A stretch of 64,000 nt of DNA, from the NCBI RefSeq assembly GCF_030062155.1, contig NZ_CP118269.1, forward strand, positions 3,879,518 to 3,943,517. Reading direction: 5' to 3'. Positions 27,216-37,042 of the stretch are shown here, piece by piece (the first letter of the stretch is position 1; the number at the start of each line of letters is the position of its first letter). The notes under the pieces were generated by a model, which did not search any database, had not been told where the DNA came from, and was given only the letters and a program-made list of their open reading frames with translations. The DNA comes from Pantoea sp. Lij88. GTDB taxonomy: Bacteria; Pseudomonadota; Gammaproteobacteria; Enterobacterales; Enterobacteriaceae. The translations under genes were made by a program, and so were the position numbers.

Positions 27216-27942
27216 AGAGAACTCCTTAAAAACTCGCTATGAAGCACGTGAAAGTAGAGAGGTACGAGCCTGAAGTCAGGACTCTGAAACCGGGCCTGTT
27301 CAGGCTGGATCCCGCAAGGGTTTGTTTTTGTTATGAGAAAAACCATTACGGGACACAGCCTGCGGTGCACTGCTTTAAAGATGTCAGGTCAATGCAACAA
27401 ATGCCGGGAGACTAAGTATGGATAGAGACCTGACTATTTGCCGCGCAATTTATAATTATTTTTTTTGCTATTGTTTGCCGGAAAAGTTCCAGCGCCTCTA
27501 ACCTGCTGAGGCAGTTGATTTTTGTGCTTACATAGCGGGCAAAAAAATCAAATGATGTTTGCGATTTATGTGGATACCATCAAAATTCTGGCGGGCATAT
27601 TCTCATTTCTGTGAGCACTACACCTGTTCAGGTAGTGAGTGCAAAATATACGCCAATGGTTTACTTCCTGAACACTTATATTCACAGTTCTGATTAATTT
27701 AAGAATTGTCCTGGTTAGGGCCTGAGCCCTGGCGCGCTGCGCCTCACAGTGCTGTGCGGGCAAATCTTTTATCCTGAACGCCGCCGTATCGTCAGATAAA
27801 TCAGCAGTCACCTTAACGAAACGGCTGACGCCTCATGCCGGTGCAGTTACACGTTATTTATCGGCCTGATGCGCGGTAAACGTGCAGACCGGTGATAGCG
27901 CACTGATGACGGGAAAAACAGACCCTGTAAGGATGAAAAGCG
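27216..27942. other. Gene-free 727-bp region between yiaG and ggt-like gene
   Basis: It holds the divergent promoters and AT-rich runs (27440-27475). A hairpin around 27613-27634 has CACTAC and ACCT pairing with AGGT and AGTG. The only ORF of note (27566-27811, minus) has no SD or family features. A small RNA is possible but not supported. Confidence 0.4.
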
Positions 27943-29541
27943 ATGCGTGAAACAGATTTTAACGTCGGATACCCGTCTCATCGCGTACCGATGATGGGAC
28001 GCAATGCCGTCGCAACCTCACAACCGCTGGCGGCGCAGGCGGGTTTACGGATGCTGCAACAGGGCGGGAACGCCGTGGATGCCGCTATCGCTACCGCCCT
28101 CGCTTTAACCGTGCTGGAGCCCACCGGAAACGGCATCGGCAGCGATGCGTTTGCCATTGTCTGGGACGGCCGCGAGCTGCATGGGTTAAACGCCTCAGGC
28201 CGTTCGCCTGCCGCCTGGCATCCCGAACGCTTTGCCGGTCTGAGTGTGATGCCTGAAACCGGCTGGGAATCCGTTACGGTGCCAGGCGCCGTCTCAGCAT
28301 GGGTCACTCTGGCGAAGCGCTTCGGGACCTTACCGCTGACCACCCTGGCGCAACCGGCGATTGACTATGCGCGGGACGGTTTTCCGGTATCACCGCTAAT
28401 TGGTCAGTTGTGGCAGCGCGGCTATGACAAGCTGCAGGATCAGCCAGGTTTCACAGACTGCTTTGCACCGCAGGGCCGTCCGCCCCGCACAGGTGAGCTG
28501 TTTCGCAATCCGGCTCAGGCCCGCACCCTGCAGGAGATCGCTGAGACGGAGGGCGAAAGTTTTTATCGCGGCGCACTGGCGCAGAAGATGGCGGCCTTCG
28601 CCCGTGAACATGGCGCGGCCCTGACGCTGGAGGATTTGAAAAACCATCGTGCCGACTGGGTGACCCTGCTGTCACATCCGTTTGCCGGGGGATCGGTGCA
28701 GGAGTTGCCGCCTAACGGTCAGGGCATTGCGACCTTAATTGCACTCGGCATTCTGGAAGCGTGGGAGATCAACCGTTATGCGCCCGATTCACCGCAGTGG
28801 CTGCATCTCTCCATCGAGGCAATGAAACTGGCGCTGGTCGATCTGGACCGTTACGTCACCGATGAAGATCACCTCGAATTTCCGGCGGAATTCCTGCTGA
28901 GCAAAGACTATATCCGCCAGCGGGCAGCCTTAATTGACCCTGACCGGGCGGGAGATTTCCGCTTTGGCTCACCGCAGCAGAGCGGCACGGTGTATGTCGC
29001 GACGGCTGATGCCAGCGGCATGATGGTCTCGTTCATCCAGTCTAACTACATGGGATTTGGCTCCGGCGTAGTGGTTCCCGACACCGGCATCAGCCTGCAG
29101 AATCGCGGCGCGGGCTTTTCACTCGATCCGGACCATCCTAACGTCGTCGCGGGCGGTAAGCGCCCTTTCCACACCATCATCCCGGCCTTTGCGCTGGATG
29201 AGCAGGGTCAGCCGCTGATGGCGTTTGGCGTGATGGGCGGCCCGATGCAGGCGCAGGGACATGTCCAGCTGGCGCTGCGGATTATGCTGCACCGGCAGAA
29301 TCCGCAGGCCGCCATAGATGCGCCGCGCTGGCGCGTAGTGCAGGGCCGCGAGGTGGTGTTTGAATCGACACTCGACCGTAATACCCTGAGCACACTGCGC
29401 CGCATGGGTCACAATGTGGTACTGGAAGATCCCCTGAGCAATTACAACTTTGGTGGCGCGCAGGCGATAGTGCGCGATCCGCAGGGCTTCTATATTGCAG
29501 CCAGTGAGAGTCGTAAAGATGGTCAGGCGGTGGTGTTTTAA
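27943..29541 (+). CDS. Gamma-glutamyltransferase family protein, cytosolic (YwrD-like)
   Basis: The 532-residue protein covers the whole GGT (Ntn-hydrolase) fold: GGNAVDAAIATALALTVLEPTGNGIGSDAF near the N-terminus, ELPPNGQG in the middle, and the autocleavage region SGTVYVATADASG near residue 346 followed by GFGSGVVVPDTGISLQNRGAGF. Unlike periplasmic Ggt it has no signal peptide, and it follows the shorter YwrD/acylase pattern. Likely substrates are glutathione or other gamma-glutamyl amides, but acylase activity is possible. The SD AAGGATG lies before the ATG. It stands alone, with no operon partner. Confidence 0.85.
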   Translation: MRETDFNVGYPSHRVPMMGRNAVATSQPLAAQAGLRMLQQGGNAVDAAIATALALTVLEPTGNGIGSDAFAIVWDGRELHGLNASGRSPAAWHPERFAGLSVMPETGWESVTVPGAVSAWVTLAKRFGTLPLTTLAQPAIDYARDGFPVSPLIGQLWQRGYDKLQDQPGFTDCFAPQGRPPRTGELFRNPAQARTLQEIAETEGESFYRGALAQKMAAFAREHGAALTLEDLKNHRADWVTLLSHPFAGGSVQELPPNGQGIATLIALGILEAWEINRYAPDSPQWLHLSIEAMKLALVDLDRYVTDEDHLEFPAEFLLSKDYIRQRAALIDPDRAGDFRFGSPQQSGTVYVATADASGMMVSFIQSNYMGFGSGVVVPDTGISLQNRGAGFSLDPDHPNVVAGGKRPFHTIIPAFALDEQGQPLMAFGVMGGPMQAQGHVQLALRIMLHRQNPQAAIDAPRWRVVQGREVVFESTLDRNTLSTLRRMGHNVVLEDPLSNYNFGGAQAIVRDPQGFYIAASESRKDGQAVVF

Positions 29542-29745
29542 GGCTGCCGCGTTTGAGCGTCAGGCTGCTAAACATGACGTTCAGGTACGCGCGCTGACGC
29601 GCAGGCGATCCCGTTGTGTAACCGGGGTTTAAGAAAGCATCTGTTTCACAGGTGGTTTCACATTGTGCCGTGACTCCGGTTTGTTCTATTCTTTAGGCCA
29701 TTCCTACCTGGACATCAGACAGTTTCACCGACAGGAGTTGACCCA

Positions 29746-30462
29746 ATGGCTTCAGGACTTACACGCCTTATGGCACGTGGCGGCATTATGCTCGCTGGCG
29801 CGCTGATCGTGCTGCAACTCACCGCATGTGGTGATAAAGAAGGCGAGCAGCGCAAAGCATTTATCGATTTTCTCCAGAATACCGTGATGCGCAGCGGCGA
29901 GCATCTGCCCAGCCTCAGCGAAAACCAGAAGCAGAGCTTTGGTAACTTCGCCAGCGATTACGCCATTATGTATGGCTTCTCGCAGCAGGCGAACAAAGCG
30001 GTTGAACAGGGCATGCGCCCGGTGGTGGATGAGCTTTCTGCCATTCGCGTTCCGCAGGATTATCTCACTCGTCGCGACTCCCTGCGTCAGGCCAACAGCG
30101 CGCTGGTGATCGTCACCCAGCAGATTGAAAGCGCAAAAATGCAGGCTGACAGCAGCAAAGCAGCCCTTAAGCAGTCGGATGATCTGAAAAAAGTCTATGA
30201 CACCGCCTACAACAAAGTGGTGACGGTGCCCGCCAATCAGCTGATTCCGCTGCTGCCAAAACTTCAGGCGCTGAGCCAGGGTGCTGTGCAGGCTGGTGAT
30301 TTCCTGCAAACCCAGGGAACCCGTGTCAGCTTCAATGATGGCGGCGTGCAGTTCCCGACGCAGGATCAGGCTTCGCAATATAACGCGCTGATGAGCACCT
30401 TATCCGCCAATTCGCAGGCGCTTCCTCAGGCACAGGCTGCCGTTCAGGGTGGTCTGCAGTAA
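29746..30462 (+). CDS. yiaF: YiaF, DUF3053 lipoprotein
   Basis: The 238-residue protein has a lipobox (LQLTACGDK, Cys28) after a hydrophobic leader, followed by DKEGEQRKAFIDFLQNTVMRSGE, which is nearly identical to E. coli YiaF. The rest is helical and Gln/Ala-rich. Residues after the Cys (Gly-Asp) are ambiguous for inner-membrane retention. The function is unknown. The SD CAGGAG is nine bases before the ATG. Confidence 0.9.
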   Translation: MASGLTRLMARGGIMLAGALIVLQLTACGDKEGEQRKAFIDFLQNTVMRSGEHLPSLSENQKQSFGNFASDYAIMYGFSQQANKAVEQGMRPVVDELSAIRVPQDYLTRRDSLRQANSALVIVTQQIESAKMQADSSKAALKQSDDLKKVYDTAYNKVVTVPANQLIPLLPKLQALSQGAVQAGDFLQTQGTRVSFNDGGVQFPTQDQASQYNALMSTLSANSQALPQAQAAVQGGLQ

Positions 30463-30472
30463 ACCCGCTTTC

Positions 30473-30515
30473 CGGGCAGGCGTTGATCGTCTGCCCGTCT
30501 CTTCTGCTTTTTTTT
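30473..30515 (+). terminator. Probable terminator of yiaF
   Basis: CGGGCAG (30473-30479) pairs with CTGCCCG (30491-30497); a run of eight T starts 10 nt later (30508-30515). The distance to the T run is longer than usual, so efficiency is uncertain. Confidence 0.55.
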
Positions 30516-30543
30516 GGCTCTGTTAATCCCCCGCTAAATGAAG

Positions 30544-30753
30544 TGTGATCTGGCGCATTTTCGACCAAAAATAGTTTGTGATCTAAGTCACATTTATATA
30601 ACAAATCCCCCGCCGCTAAGTGTGATTCATCTCACAGATCACCGGCCACCCCGATTAAAAAACCGGCAAAACAATCCCTTACGCCTGTTAAAATGTGATC
30701 CGAGTCACGCTAACCACCCCTGCCACCACCCTGAATGAGTGATATAGATCACA
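30544..30753 (+). promoter_or_regulatory. Array of CRP sites upstream of mtlA
   Basis: Four near-consensus TGTGA-N6-TCACA sites: 30577-30592, 30621-30636, 30694-30709 (last base G) and 30738-30753 (first base A). A weaker half-site (TGTGATCTGGCG) begins at 30544. E. coli mtlA is also preceded by five CRP sites. This predicts strong catabolite activation of mtlADR. Confidence 0.9.
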
Positions 30754-30895
30754 CTTATTCCGTGCGCTACGCAGTGTCAAATTCGCGTGATAGAGTCCGC
30801 GTGCATACAGTAATACCACCGGCTATGCGTCGGGGTGGCTAAACAAAAACAAGCGCGCTCTCCTATTGAAGCGCGTCTCAATAAGGGGTGGGTTT

Positions 30896-32830
30896 ATGTC
30901 CTCATCAGTGAAGGTCAAAGTACAGAGCTTTGGTCGCTTTCTGAGTAATATGGTGATGCCAAACATCGGGGCGTTTATCGCCTGGGGTATCATCACCGCG
31001 CTGTTTATTCCAACTGGCTGGATCCCTAACGAAACGCTGGCCAAACTCGTTGCGCCGATGATCACTTACCTGCTGCCACTGCTGATCGGTTTCACCGGTG
31101 GGCGTCTGGTGGGCGGCGATCGCGGCGGCGTGGTCGGTGCGATTACGACCATGGGTGTGATTGTCGGTGCAGATATGCCGATGTTCCTCGGTGCGATGAT
31201 TGCCGGTCCGCTGGGCGGCTGGGCAATTAAGTCGTTCGACCGGGCGATTGACGGCAAAATCAAAAGCGGCTTCGAGATGCTGGTTAACAACTTCTCGGCC
31301 GGTATTATCGGGATGATCCTGGCGCTGCTGGCGTTCCTGGCGATCGGTCCGCTGGTTGAAGGTCTGTCTCACATTCTCGCCGCAGGCGTGAATCTGATGG
31401 TGCAGAACAACCTGCTGCCGCTGACCTCCATCTTCGTTGAACCGGCAAAAATCCTGTTCCTGAACAACGCCATTAACCACGGTATCTTCTCACCACTGGG
31501 CATCCAGCAGGCGAGTGAAGCCGGCAAGTCGATCTTCTTCCTGATCGAAGCCAACCCGGGTCCGGGTATGGGCGTGCTGATGGCCTACATGTTCTTTGGT
31601 CGTGGCAGTGCTAAACAGTCTGCGGGCGGTGCGGCAATTATCCACTTCCTCGGCGGCATCCATGAGATCTACTTCCCGTATGTGCTGATGGCCCCTCGCC
31701 TGCTGCTGGCGGTGATCCTGGGCGGTATGACCGGCGTCTTCACGCTGACCGTACTGAACGGTGGCCTGGTCTCTCCTGCCTCACCGGGTTCAATCCTGGC
31801 CGTGCTGGCAATGACGCCAAAAGGTGCCTACTTCGCGAACATCGCTGCTATCGCCGCCGCCTTCGCCGTCTCCTTCGTGGTTTCCGCTATCCTGCTGAAA
31901 ACCAGTAAAGTCAAAGAAGATGACGATATCGAAGCCGCGACCCAGCGCATGCACGAGATGAAAGCGCAGTCTAAAGGCCAGAACGTGGCGGGCGCAGCCA
32001 TTGCCAGCGATGCCATGAGCGTCGAACTGCACCACGTGCGTAAAATCATCGTCGCCTGTGATGCCGGTATGGGTTCCAGCGCCATGGGTGCAGGCGTACT
32101 GCGTAAGAAAGTGCAGGATGCCGGTCTGAGCAATGTGTCGGTCACCAACACCGCGATCAACGCCCTGCCGGGTGATGTTGATCTGGTGATCACCCATCGC
32201 GACCTGACCGAACGTGCTATTCGCCAGGCCCCGCATGCACAGCATATCTCGCTGAACAACTTCCTCGACAGCGCGCTCTACAGCACCCTGACCGAACGTC
32301 TGGTGGCGGCGAACCGCAGTGATGTGCATCGTGAAACGGTGAACACTGCGCTCTCTGACAGCTACGATGAAGGCAACGCCCACCTGTTTAAACTGGGTGC
32401 GGATAACGTCTTCCTCGGCCTGACCGCCAGCAACAAAGAGCAGGCGATTCGCTTTGCCGGTGAACAGCTGGTGAAAGGCGGTTACGTCGAGCCTGAATAT
32501 GTTGAAGCGATGCTGGCGCGTGAAAAGCTGACGCCGACCTACCTCGGTGAGTCGATTGCGGTGCCGCACGGCACGGTCGAAGCGAAAGATCGCGTGCTGA
32601 AAACCGGCGTAGTGTTCTGTCAGTATCCGGCAGGCGTCCTGTTCGGCGAAGAGCCTGACGACGTCGCGCGCCTGGTAATTGGTATTGCTGCCCGTAACAA
32701 CGAGCACATCCAGGTGATCACCAGCCTGACCAATGCGCTGGATGATGACAGCGTGATTGAGAAGCTGGCGAACACCACCAGCGTGCAGGAAGTGCTGGAC
32801 CTGCTGTCAGGTAAGCCTGCAATCGCGTAA
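30896..32830 (+). CDS. mtlA: MtlA, mannitol-specific PTS enzyme IICBA
   Basis: The start at 30896 (MSSSVKVKVQSFGRF) aligns with E. coli MtlA; ten upstream in-frame codons are discarded. The 644 residues comprise the IIC membrane domain (about 1-335, with the conserved GGIHEIYFPYV), the IIB domain with phosphorylated Cys388 in VACDAGMGSS, and the IIA domain with His558 in AVPHGTVEA. It imports mannitol and releases mannitol-1-phosphate in the cytosol. It is first in the mtlADR operon and lies downstream of the CRP array. Confidence 0.98.
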   Translation: MSSSVKVKVQSFGRFLSNMVMPNIGAFIAWGIITALFIPTGWIPNETLAKLVAPMITYLLPLLIGFTGGRLVGGDRGGVVGAITTMGVIVGADMPMFLGAMIAGPLGGWAIKSFDRAIDGKIKSGFEMLVNNFSAGIIGMILALLAFLAIGPLVEGLSHILAAGVNLMVQNNLLPLTSIFVEPAKILFLNNAINHGIFSPLGIQQASEAGKSIFFLIEANPGPGMGVLMAYMFFGRGSAKQSAGGAAIIHFLGGIHEIYFPYVLMAPRLLLAVILGGMTGVFTLTVLNGGLVSPASPGSILAVLAMTPKGAYFANIAAIAAAFAVSFVVSAILLKTSKVKEDDDIEAATQRMHEMKAQSKGQNVAGAAIASDAMSVELHHVRKIIVACDAGMGSSAMGAGVLRKKVQDAGLSNVSVTNTAINALPGDVDLVITHRDLTERAIRQAPHAQHISLNNFLDSALYSTLTERLVAANRSDVHRETVNTALSDSYDEGNAHLFKLGADNVFLGLTASNKEQAIRFAGEQLVKGGYVEPEYVEAMLAREKLTPTYLGESIAVPHGTVEAKDRVLKTGVVFCQYPAGVLFGEEPDDVARLVIGIAARNNEHIQVITSLTNALDDDSVIEKLANTTSVQEVLDLLSGKPAIA

Positions 32831-32851
32831 TTTAGAGCAATTATTTTCCCT

Positions 32852-32899
32852 GGGGCGGTCATGCCCGTCCCGATTTCCTGGGGCGGGTTTGCCCGCCCC
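32852..32899 (+). repeat. Tandem GC hairpins between mtlA and mtlD
   Basis: GGGGCGGG (32880-32887) pairs with CCCGCCCC (32892-32899) around TTTG. A related, less perfect copy (TGGGGCGG...CCCGTCCC) precedes it at 32851-32871. No T tract follows, so mRNA stabilisation or partial attenuation is more likely than termination. Confidence 0.6.
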
Positions 32900-32926
32900 A
32901 TCGTCATTTGATATGGGTCAAAAATT

Positions 32927-34075
32927 ATGAAAGCGTTACATTTCGGAGCAGGAAACATTGGTCGCGGCTTTATCGGCAAATTACTGGCTGATGCAGGTAT
33001 CGAACTGGTTTTTGCTGATGTGAATCAGACGGTGCTGGATGCACTGAACGCGCGTCATGAGTATCCCGTTCATGTGGTTGGCGAGCAGGCCAAAGTAGAA
33101 ACCGTTAAAGGCGTCAGTGCAGTCAACAGCACCAGCGATGAGATCATCACCCTGGTCTCTGAAGTCGATCTGGTCACTACCGCTGTAGGTCCGCAGATTC
33201 TGGAGCGTATTGCCGGCAGTGTGGCTAAAGGTCTGGCAAAACGCAGCGACGACGGCAACACCCGTCCGTTAAATATCATCGCCTGCGAGAACATGGTGCG
33301 CGGCACCAGCCAGCTGAAACAGCATGTGCTGAAGGCGCTGCCGGCGCAGTATCACGCCTGGCTGGAGCAGCATGTCGGCTTTGTGGATTCTGCTGTCGAT
33401 CGCATCGTGCCCCCCTCTGAAGCGGGCAGTACCGATCCACTGGAAGTGACCGTTGAGACCTTCAGCGAATGGATCGTCGATAAAACCCAGTTTAAAGGCG
33501 ATCTGCCGACCATTCCGGGCATGGAGCTGACCGATAACCTGATGGCGTTTGTGGAGCGTAAACTCTTCACCCTGAACACCGGTCATGCGATTACCGCCTA
33601 CCTCGGCCAGCTGGCCGGTCACCAGACCATCCGTGACGCGATCCTCGATGAAAAAATCCGGGCCGTGGTCAAAGGCGCGATGGAAGAGAGCGGTGCGGTG
33701 CTGATTAAGCGTTACGGTTTTGACGCGGAGAAGCATGCGGCCTACATCCGGAAGATTCTGGGTCGGTTTGAAAATCCGTATCTGAAAGATGATGTTGAGC
33801 GCGTAGGCCGCCAGCCGCTGCGTAAACTCAGCGCGGGCGATCGCCTGATCAAGCCGACGCTGGGCACGCTGGAATATGGTTTACCGCACGCCAGCCTGGT
33901 GCAGGGGATTGCCGCCGCGATGCACTATCGCAGCGATCAGGATCCACAGGCGCAGGAGCTGGCCGCGCTGCTGGCAGAAAAAGGCCCACAGGCGACGCTG
34001 GCTGAGATTTCAGGGCTGGATGCCGACAGCGAAGTCGTGGCTTCTGTGGTGAGCGCCTGGCACGCTATGGCATAA
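32927..34075 (+). CDS. mtlD: MtlD, mannitol-1-phosphate 5-dehydrogenase
   Basis: The 382-residue protein starts [17 protein letters not shown], the Rossmann NAD-binding motif of the family, and contains [12 protein letters not shown] and [19 protein letters not shown]. The length matches E. coli MtlD (382). It oxidises mannitol-1-phosphate to fructose-6-phosphate with NAD+. It lies 96 bp after mtlA and 7 bp before mtlR. Confidence 0.98.
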   Translation: MKALHFGAGNIGRGFIGKLLADAGIELVFADVNQTVLDALNARHEYPVHVVGEQAKVETVKGVSAVNSTSDEIITLVSEVDLVTTAVGPQILERIAGSVAKGLAKRSDDGNTRPLNIIACENMVRGTSQLKQHVLKALPAQYHAWLEQHVGFVDSAVDRIVPPSEAGSTDPLEVTVETFSEWIVDKTQFKGDLPTIPGMELTDNLMAFVERKLFTLNTGHAITAYLGQLAGHQTIRDAILDEKIRAVVKGAMEESGAVLIKRYGFDAEKHAAYIRKILGRFENPYLKDDVERVGRQPLRKLSAGDRLIKPTLGTLEYGLPHASLVQGIAAAMHYRSDQDPQAQELAALLAEKGPQATLAEISGLDADSEVVASVVSAWHAMA

Positions 34076-34082
34076 TGCGCGC

Positions 34083-34685
34083 GTGTCAGTGATGCAAGCC
34101 GGGCGCATTTCGCCTGCGCCCAACGGCGGTATAGAACCCATGCAGGCAATAATGGAAGAGAAGCAGGCTTTTGAGAACCGGGTGCTGGAGCGCCTGAACG
34201 CCGGTCGTTCGGTGAGAAGCTTTCTGATCGCCGCCGTTGAGCTATTGGCTGAAGCCGTCAATCTGCTGGTGCTGCAGGTGTTCCGTAAAGATGACTATGC
34301 GGTGAAATATGCCGTAGAGCCGCTGTTACTGGGCAATGGTCCCTTGGGCGAACTCTCGGTTCGCCTGAAGCTGATTTACGGACTTGGCGTGATCAGCCGC
34401 CACGAATATGAAGATGGTGAGCTGCTGCTGGCGCTGCGCGAAGAGCTGAATCACGACCACGGCGAGTATCGTTTTACTGACGATGAGATCCTTGGTCCGT
34501 TTGGTGAGCTCCACTGCGTCACCGCCTGGCCGCCCGCGCCGGTGTTTCACACCGAAGATGCCGAGCTGCGCAGCATGCAGCAGCAGCGTTATCTGCAGAT
34601 GGTGCGATCCACCATGGTCCTGTCGCTCACCGAGCTGATCGCCCGCATCAGTATGAAGCAGGCGTTTAAAAAGCCGGGCAGCTAA
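34083..34685 (+). CDS. mtlR: MtlR, mannitol operon repressor
   Basis: The frame opens with GTG at 34083 and gives 200 residues. From residue 20 (MQAIMEEKQAFENRVLERLNAG) it follows E. coli MtlR closely, including VRSFLIAAVELLAEAVNLLVLQVFRKDDYAVKYAVEPLL. The first 19 residues differ; ATGs at 34092 and 34140 are alternative starts and none has a clear SD. MtlR lowers mtl expression in the absence of mannitol; it has no classic HTH. It is the last gene before a strong terminator. Confidence 0.93.
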   Translation: MSVMQAGRISPAPNGGIEPMQAIMEEKQAFENRVLERLNAGRSVRSFLIAAVELLAEAVNLLVLQVFRKDDYAVKYAVEPLLLGNGPLGELSVRLKLIYGLGVISRHEYEDGELLLALREELNHDHGEYRFTDDEILGPFGELHCVTAWPPAPVFHTEDAELRSMQQQRYLQMVRSTMVLSLTELIARISMKQAFKKPGS

Positions 34686-34692
34686 TCCAGTC

Positions 34693-34715
34693 AGGCGCCC
34701 TCGCGGCGCCTTTTT
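34693..34715 (+). terminator. Terminator of the mtl operon
   Basis: AGGCGCC-ctcgc-GGCGCC followed by TTTTT, 8 bp after the mtlR stop. Confidence 0.9.
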
Positions 34716-34788
34716 CGTCTTAACCTGAGCGGGAATATGCGCCAGATTTGGTGTATCCTTGGCCTGTTTTCCTCAACGAGTTGTTGTC

Positions 34789-35151
34789 ATGAAAGAGCAA
34801 GAAAAGAACGAAATCAAACTTCTCAGCGATAAGCTGGACGCATTGAACCGCAAAGAGCCGCAGTTACTGGAATCGGGTGATGTCGAGAAACTGGGCGCGT
34901 TGCTGAAAGAGAAAGAAGCGCTGGTCATTGAGATCGAGCGTCTGCGCGGTCAGCGGGTTGAAAAACTCAGTGCTGAAGCGCAGAAGCTGCAACAGATGGG
35001 CTTCAGCCGCGAAATTACCAAGAAAGAGCAGGCCAATCTGGGTGCGCTGAAGAAAAGCGTGCGCGGCCTGGTGGTGGTGCATCCAATGACCGCGCTGGGA
35101 CGTGAGATGGGTCTGACAGCCATGACCGGCTTCGCTAAAACCGCATTCTGA
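34789..35151 (+). CDS. yibL: YibL, DUF2810 ribosome-associated protein
   Basis: The start at 34789 ([10 protein letters not shown]) gives 120 residues, the E. coli YibL length, and drops ten upstream codons without similarity. The N-terminal two-thirds is a charged coiled coil ([12 protein letters not shown]...[17 protein letters not shown]); the C-terminus [21 protein letters not shown] and [11 protein letters not shown] is nearly invariant. E. coli YibL has been found on ribosomes; its role is unclear. Confidence 0.93.
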   Translation: MKEQEKNEIKLLSDKLDALNRKEPQLLESGDVEKLGALLKEKEALVIEIERLRGQRVEKLSAEAQKLQQMGFSREITKKEQANLGALKKSVRGLVVVHPMTALGREMGLTAMTGFAKTAF

Positions 35152-35155
35152 CGGG

Positions 35156-35181
35156 GTCGATCAGGCAGCAGCCTGATCGAC
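35156..35181. terminator. Hairpin at the yibL/virK convergent junction
   Basis: GTCGATCAGGC (35156-35166) pairs exactly with GCCTGATCGAC (35171-35181) around AGCA. It spans the virK stop and its last codons. No T tract on either side, so it may act as an mRNA end protector or weak bidirectional terminator. Confidence 0.6.
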
Positions 35182-36141
35182 ATCGGCTTTGCGTTCGCCG
35201 GCGGCGGCATACACCTGCTCCGCCAGCGCATCCAGCAGTTCATAGCGGCGGCGATACTCAGCCCGCTTCTTACTGGCAATCTCTTCCAGCGTCTTACGCG
35301 GCAGGCTCAGCGGCAGCGTAAACATCCCATCCTTGCGCGCTTCACCACTCAGCGACAGCCAGAACTCACTGTAGCTGGCAAAGAACTTATCCCCTTTGCT
35401 GTGACGATAACGCAGGCTGCGGAATACATGCGTCTCATCGCCCACCGCCTGAATATTTTCCACGCCGCATTGTTTCGCAACAATAAACACCGCTTCCATT
35501 AACAGACGTTTCGGAAAGAGACCGTGAGCGGCTTTGGTCGCCTCGCGGATCATCTCATTATTAATATGTTTACGCGGTCCCTGTAATCCACCAATTAACA
35601 GAGTGCGCTGGTTATTCTCGTTAAGAATAGAAAATGAGAGCGACGCAATAATTTCGTCGTTATAACGCAATACCAGCGTTACTTCCCCTTCCCGATCGAA
35701 ATAACCGGAACTACAGGAGAGGATAAACGTTTCACCATTTTTACCGGTCAGCGTGGCCAGCGGATTATCCGTGGCGCTCTGCAGCAGCTGACGCAGCATT
35801 GGATTTTCCAGACTATTCATCAGGCTGTAATGATCGAGTATCGCCTGCGCACGGGCAGCAATGCTCATGCCTGAGCGCAGATAGGGCCGGTGCAGTTTGG
35901 CTGGCAGCAATCCCTGCGTGCTCATCAGCAAGGGAAGTTGCGGTAAATGCGACAGCTCATTCAGATAACGCAGCGTCGTCAGCGGCGATATTAATGTTCT
36001 TAACACAAATTTCAGGCGAAAACGTTTACTTCTCCAGAGTTTATCCGGAACATATTTTCCACTAATTAATTGAAAAAAAAGCGAAGCAGAGGAATCAGTC
36101 GTATTTTCTTGAGTAGTTATAATTGACATAGTCAGCGACAC
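35161..36141 (-). CDS. VirK/YbjX family protein (DUF535)
   Basis: The 326-residue protein fits the VirK/YbjX family: early LYSG-like LISGKYVPDKLWR, middle LIGGLQGPR with REATKAAHGLFPKRLLMEAVFIVA, then DETHVFRSLRYRHSKGDKFFASYSEFW. In Salmonella and Shigella, members are PhoP-regulated or virulence linked and affect antimicrobial-peptide resistance; the biochemical function is unknown. Starts at 36141 and 36129 (MSIITTQ) are both possible. Codons near the N-terminus are AT-richer than neighbours. Confidence 0.85.
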   Translation of the reverse strand: MSLTMSIITTQENTTDSSASLFFQLISGKYVPDKLWRSKRFRLKFVLRTLISPLTTLRYLNELSHLPQLPLLMSTQGLLPAKLHRPYLRSGMSIAARAQAILDHYSLMNSLENPMLRQLLQSATDNPLATLTGKNGETFILSCSSGYFDREGEVTLVLRYNDEIIASLSFSILNENNQRTLLIGGLQGPRKHINNEMIREATKAAHGLFPKRLLMEAVFIVAKQCGVENIQAVGDETHVFRSLRYRHSKGDKFFASYSEFWLSLSGEARKDGMFTLPLSLPRKTLEEIASKKRAEYRRRYELLDALAEQVYAAAGERKADVDQAAA

Positions 36142-36270
36142 ACATTGAGTTAAGCAGGAATGTCACTGAAAATAACATAGTCAATATCAACGGCAGGTTA
36201 ATGCCCCATAACATTAAAACTGATACCTGATTATCTGTAGTTCAATCTGGCAGTACACAAAATAAAGATA

Positions 36271-36301
36271 AAAAAAACCGGCAAAATAAATTTCACCGGT
36301 T
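36271..36301 (-). terminator. Terminator of sodA
   Basis: On the minus strand AACCGG and CCGGTT (36276-36301) flank an AT-rich loop and are followed by a run of seven or eight T. It begins 30 bp after the sodA stop. Confidence 0.75.
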
Positions 36302-36330
36302 TATTTGCATTGCGTTTACGTTTGGTTAAC

Positions 36331-36948
36331 TTACTTAGCAGATGCGAAGCGGGCTGCCGCTTCGTCCCAGTTAACCACGTTCCAGAACGCTTTGATGTAG
36401 TCAGGACGCTTGTTCTGATACTTCAGGTAGTAAGCGTGTTCCCACACATCCAGACCGATGATCGGGAAGCCAGAAACGCCGGCAACCGCTTCGCCCATCA
36501 GCGGGTTGTCCTGGTTTGCGGTAGAAACCACAGCCAGTTTGTCGCCTTTCTTAACCAGCCATGCCCAGCCAGAACCGAAACGGGTGGCGGCAGCTTTCTC
36601 GAACTCTTCCTGGAATTTTTCCACGCTACCGAAATCTTTCTCGATAGCCGCTTTCAGGTCGCCCTGCAGCGTGGTGCCGGTTTTCAGGCCTTTCCAGAAC
36701 AGGCTGTGGTTAGCGTGACCGCCAGCGTTGTTACGCAGTGGGCCTTTTTTGTCTGCTGGCAGCTGATCCAGTTTGGTGATCAGCTCTTCTACCGGCAGAT
36801 TAGCAAATTCAGTACCTTCCAGCGCCGCGTTCGCGTTGTTCACGTAGGTCTGGTGGTGTTTGGTGTGATGGATCTCCATCGTCTGCTTGTCGAAATGCGG
36901 TTCCAGTGCGTCGTATGCGTAAGGCAGGGATGGCAGTGAATAACTCAT
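36331..36948 (-). CDS. sodA: SodA, manganese superoxide dismutase
   Basis: The start at 36948 ([20 protein letters not shown]) gives 205 residues. Metal ligands are His27 in HHTKHHQ, His82 in NHSLFW, and the DVWEHAYYL Asp/His pair. [10 protein letters not shown] and the lack of the Fe-type signature favour Mn. It dismutates superoxide in the cytosol. In E. coli it responds to SoxRS, Fur, ArcA and FNR; a promoter -10 is visible upstream. Confidence 0.97.
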   Translation of the reverse strand: MSYSLPSLPYAYDALEPHFDKQTMEIHHTKHHQTYVNNANAALEGTEFANLPVEELITKLDQLPADKKGPLRNNAGGHANHSLFWKGLKTGTTLQGDLKAAIEKDFGSVEKFQEEFEKAAATRFGSGWAWLVKKGDKLAVVSTANQDNPLMGEAVAGVSGFPIIGLDVWEHAYYLKYQNKRPDYIKAFWNVVNWDEAAARFASAK

Positions 36949-37015
36949 GTTCTTCCTCTCCATTTAGTTTGAGCAGCACGACGAATTCGGGACGTGCCGC
37001 GTAAGCAGTCGAATC

Positions 37016-37042
37016 ATTATAGTTAAATTCATGTAGCGTAAA
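37016..37042 (-). promoter_or_regulatory. Probable sodA promoter
   Basis: On the minus strand a consensus TATAAT (37016-37021) is preceded by the weak -35 TTTTAC at a 16-bp spacing. A poor -35 fits an activator-dependent gene such as sodA (SoxS). The start codon is about 68 bp downstream. Confidence 0.6.

Noticed and set aside
27424..27436. 13-bp word AGAGACCTGACTA also found at 48451-48463
   Set aside because: The flanks do not match, so it is most likely a chance repeat rather than a mobile-element end.
27566..27811. 81-codon minus-strand ORF in the yiaG-ggt gap
   Set aside because: No SD, no family features and composition like the surrounding intergenic DNA.
31790..32707. 305-codon minus-strand ORF
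   Set aside because: It is antisense to mtlA and lacks any recognisable domain.
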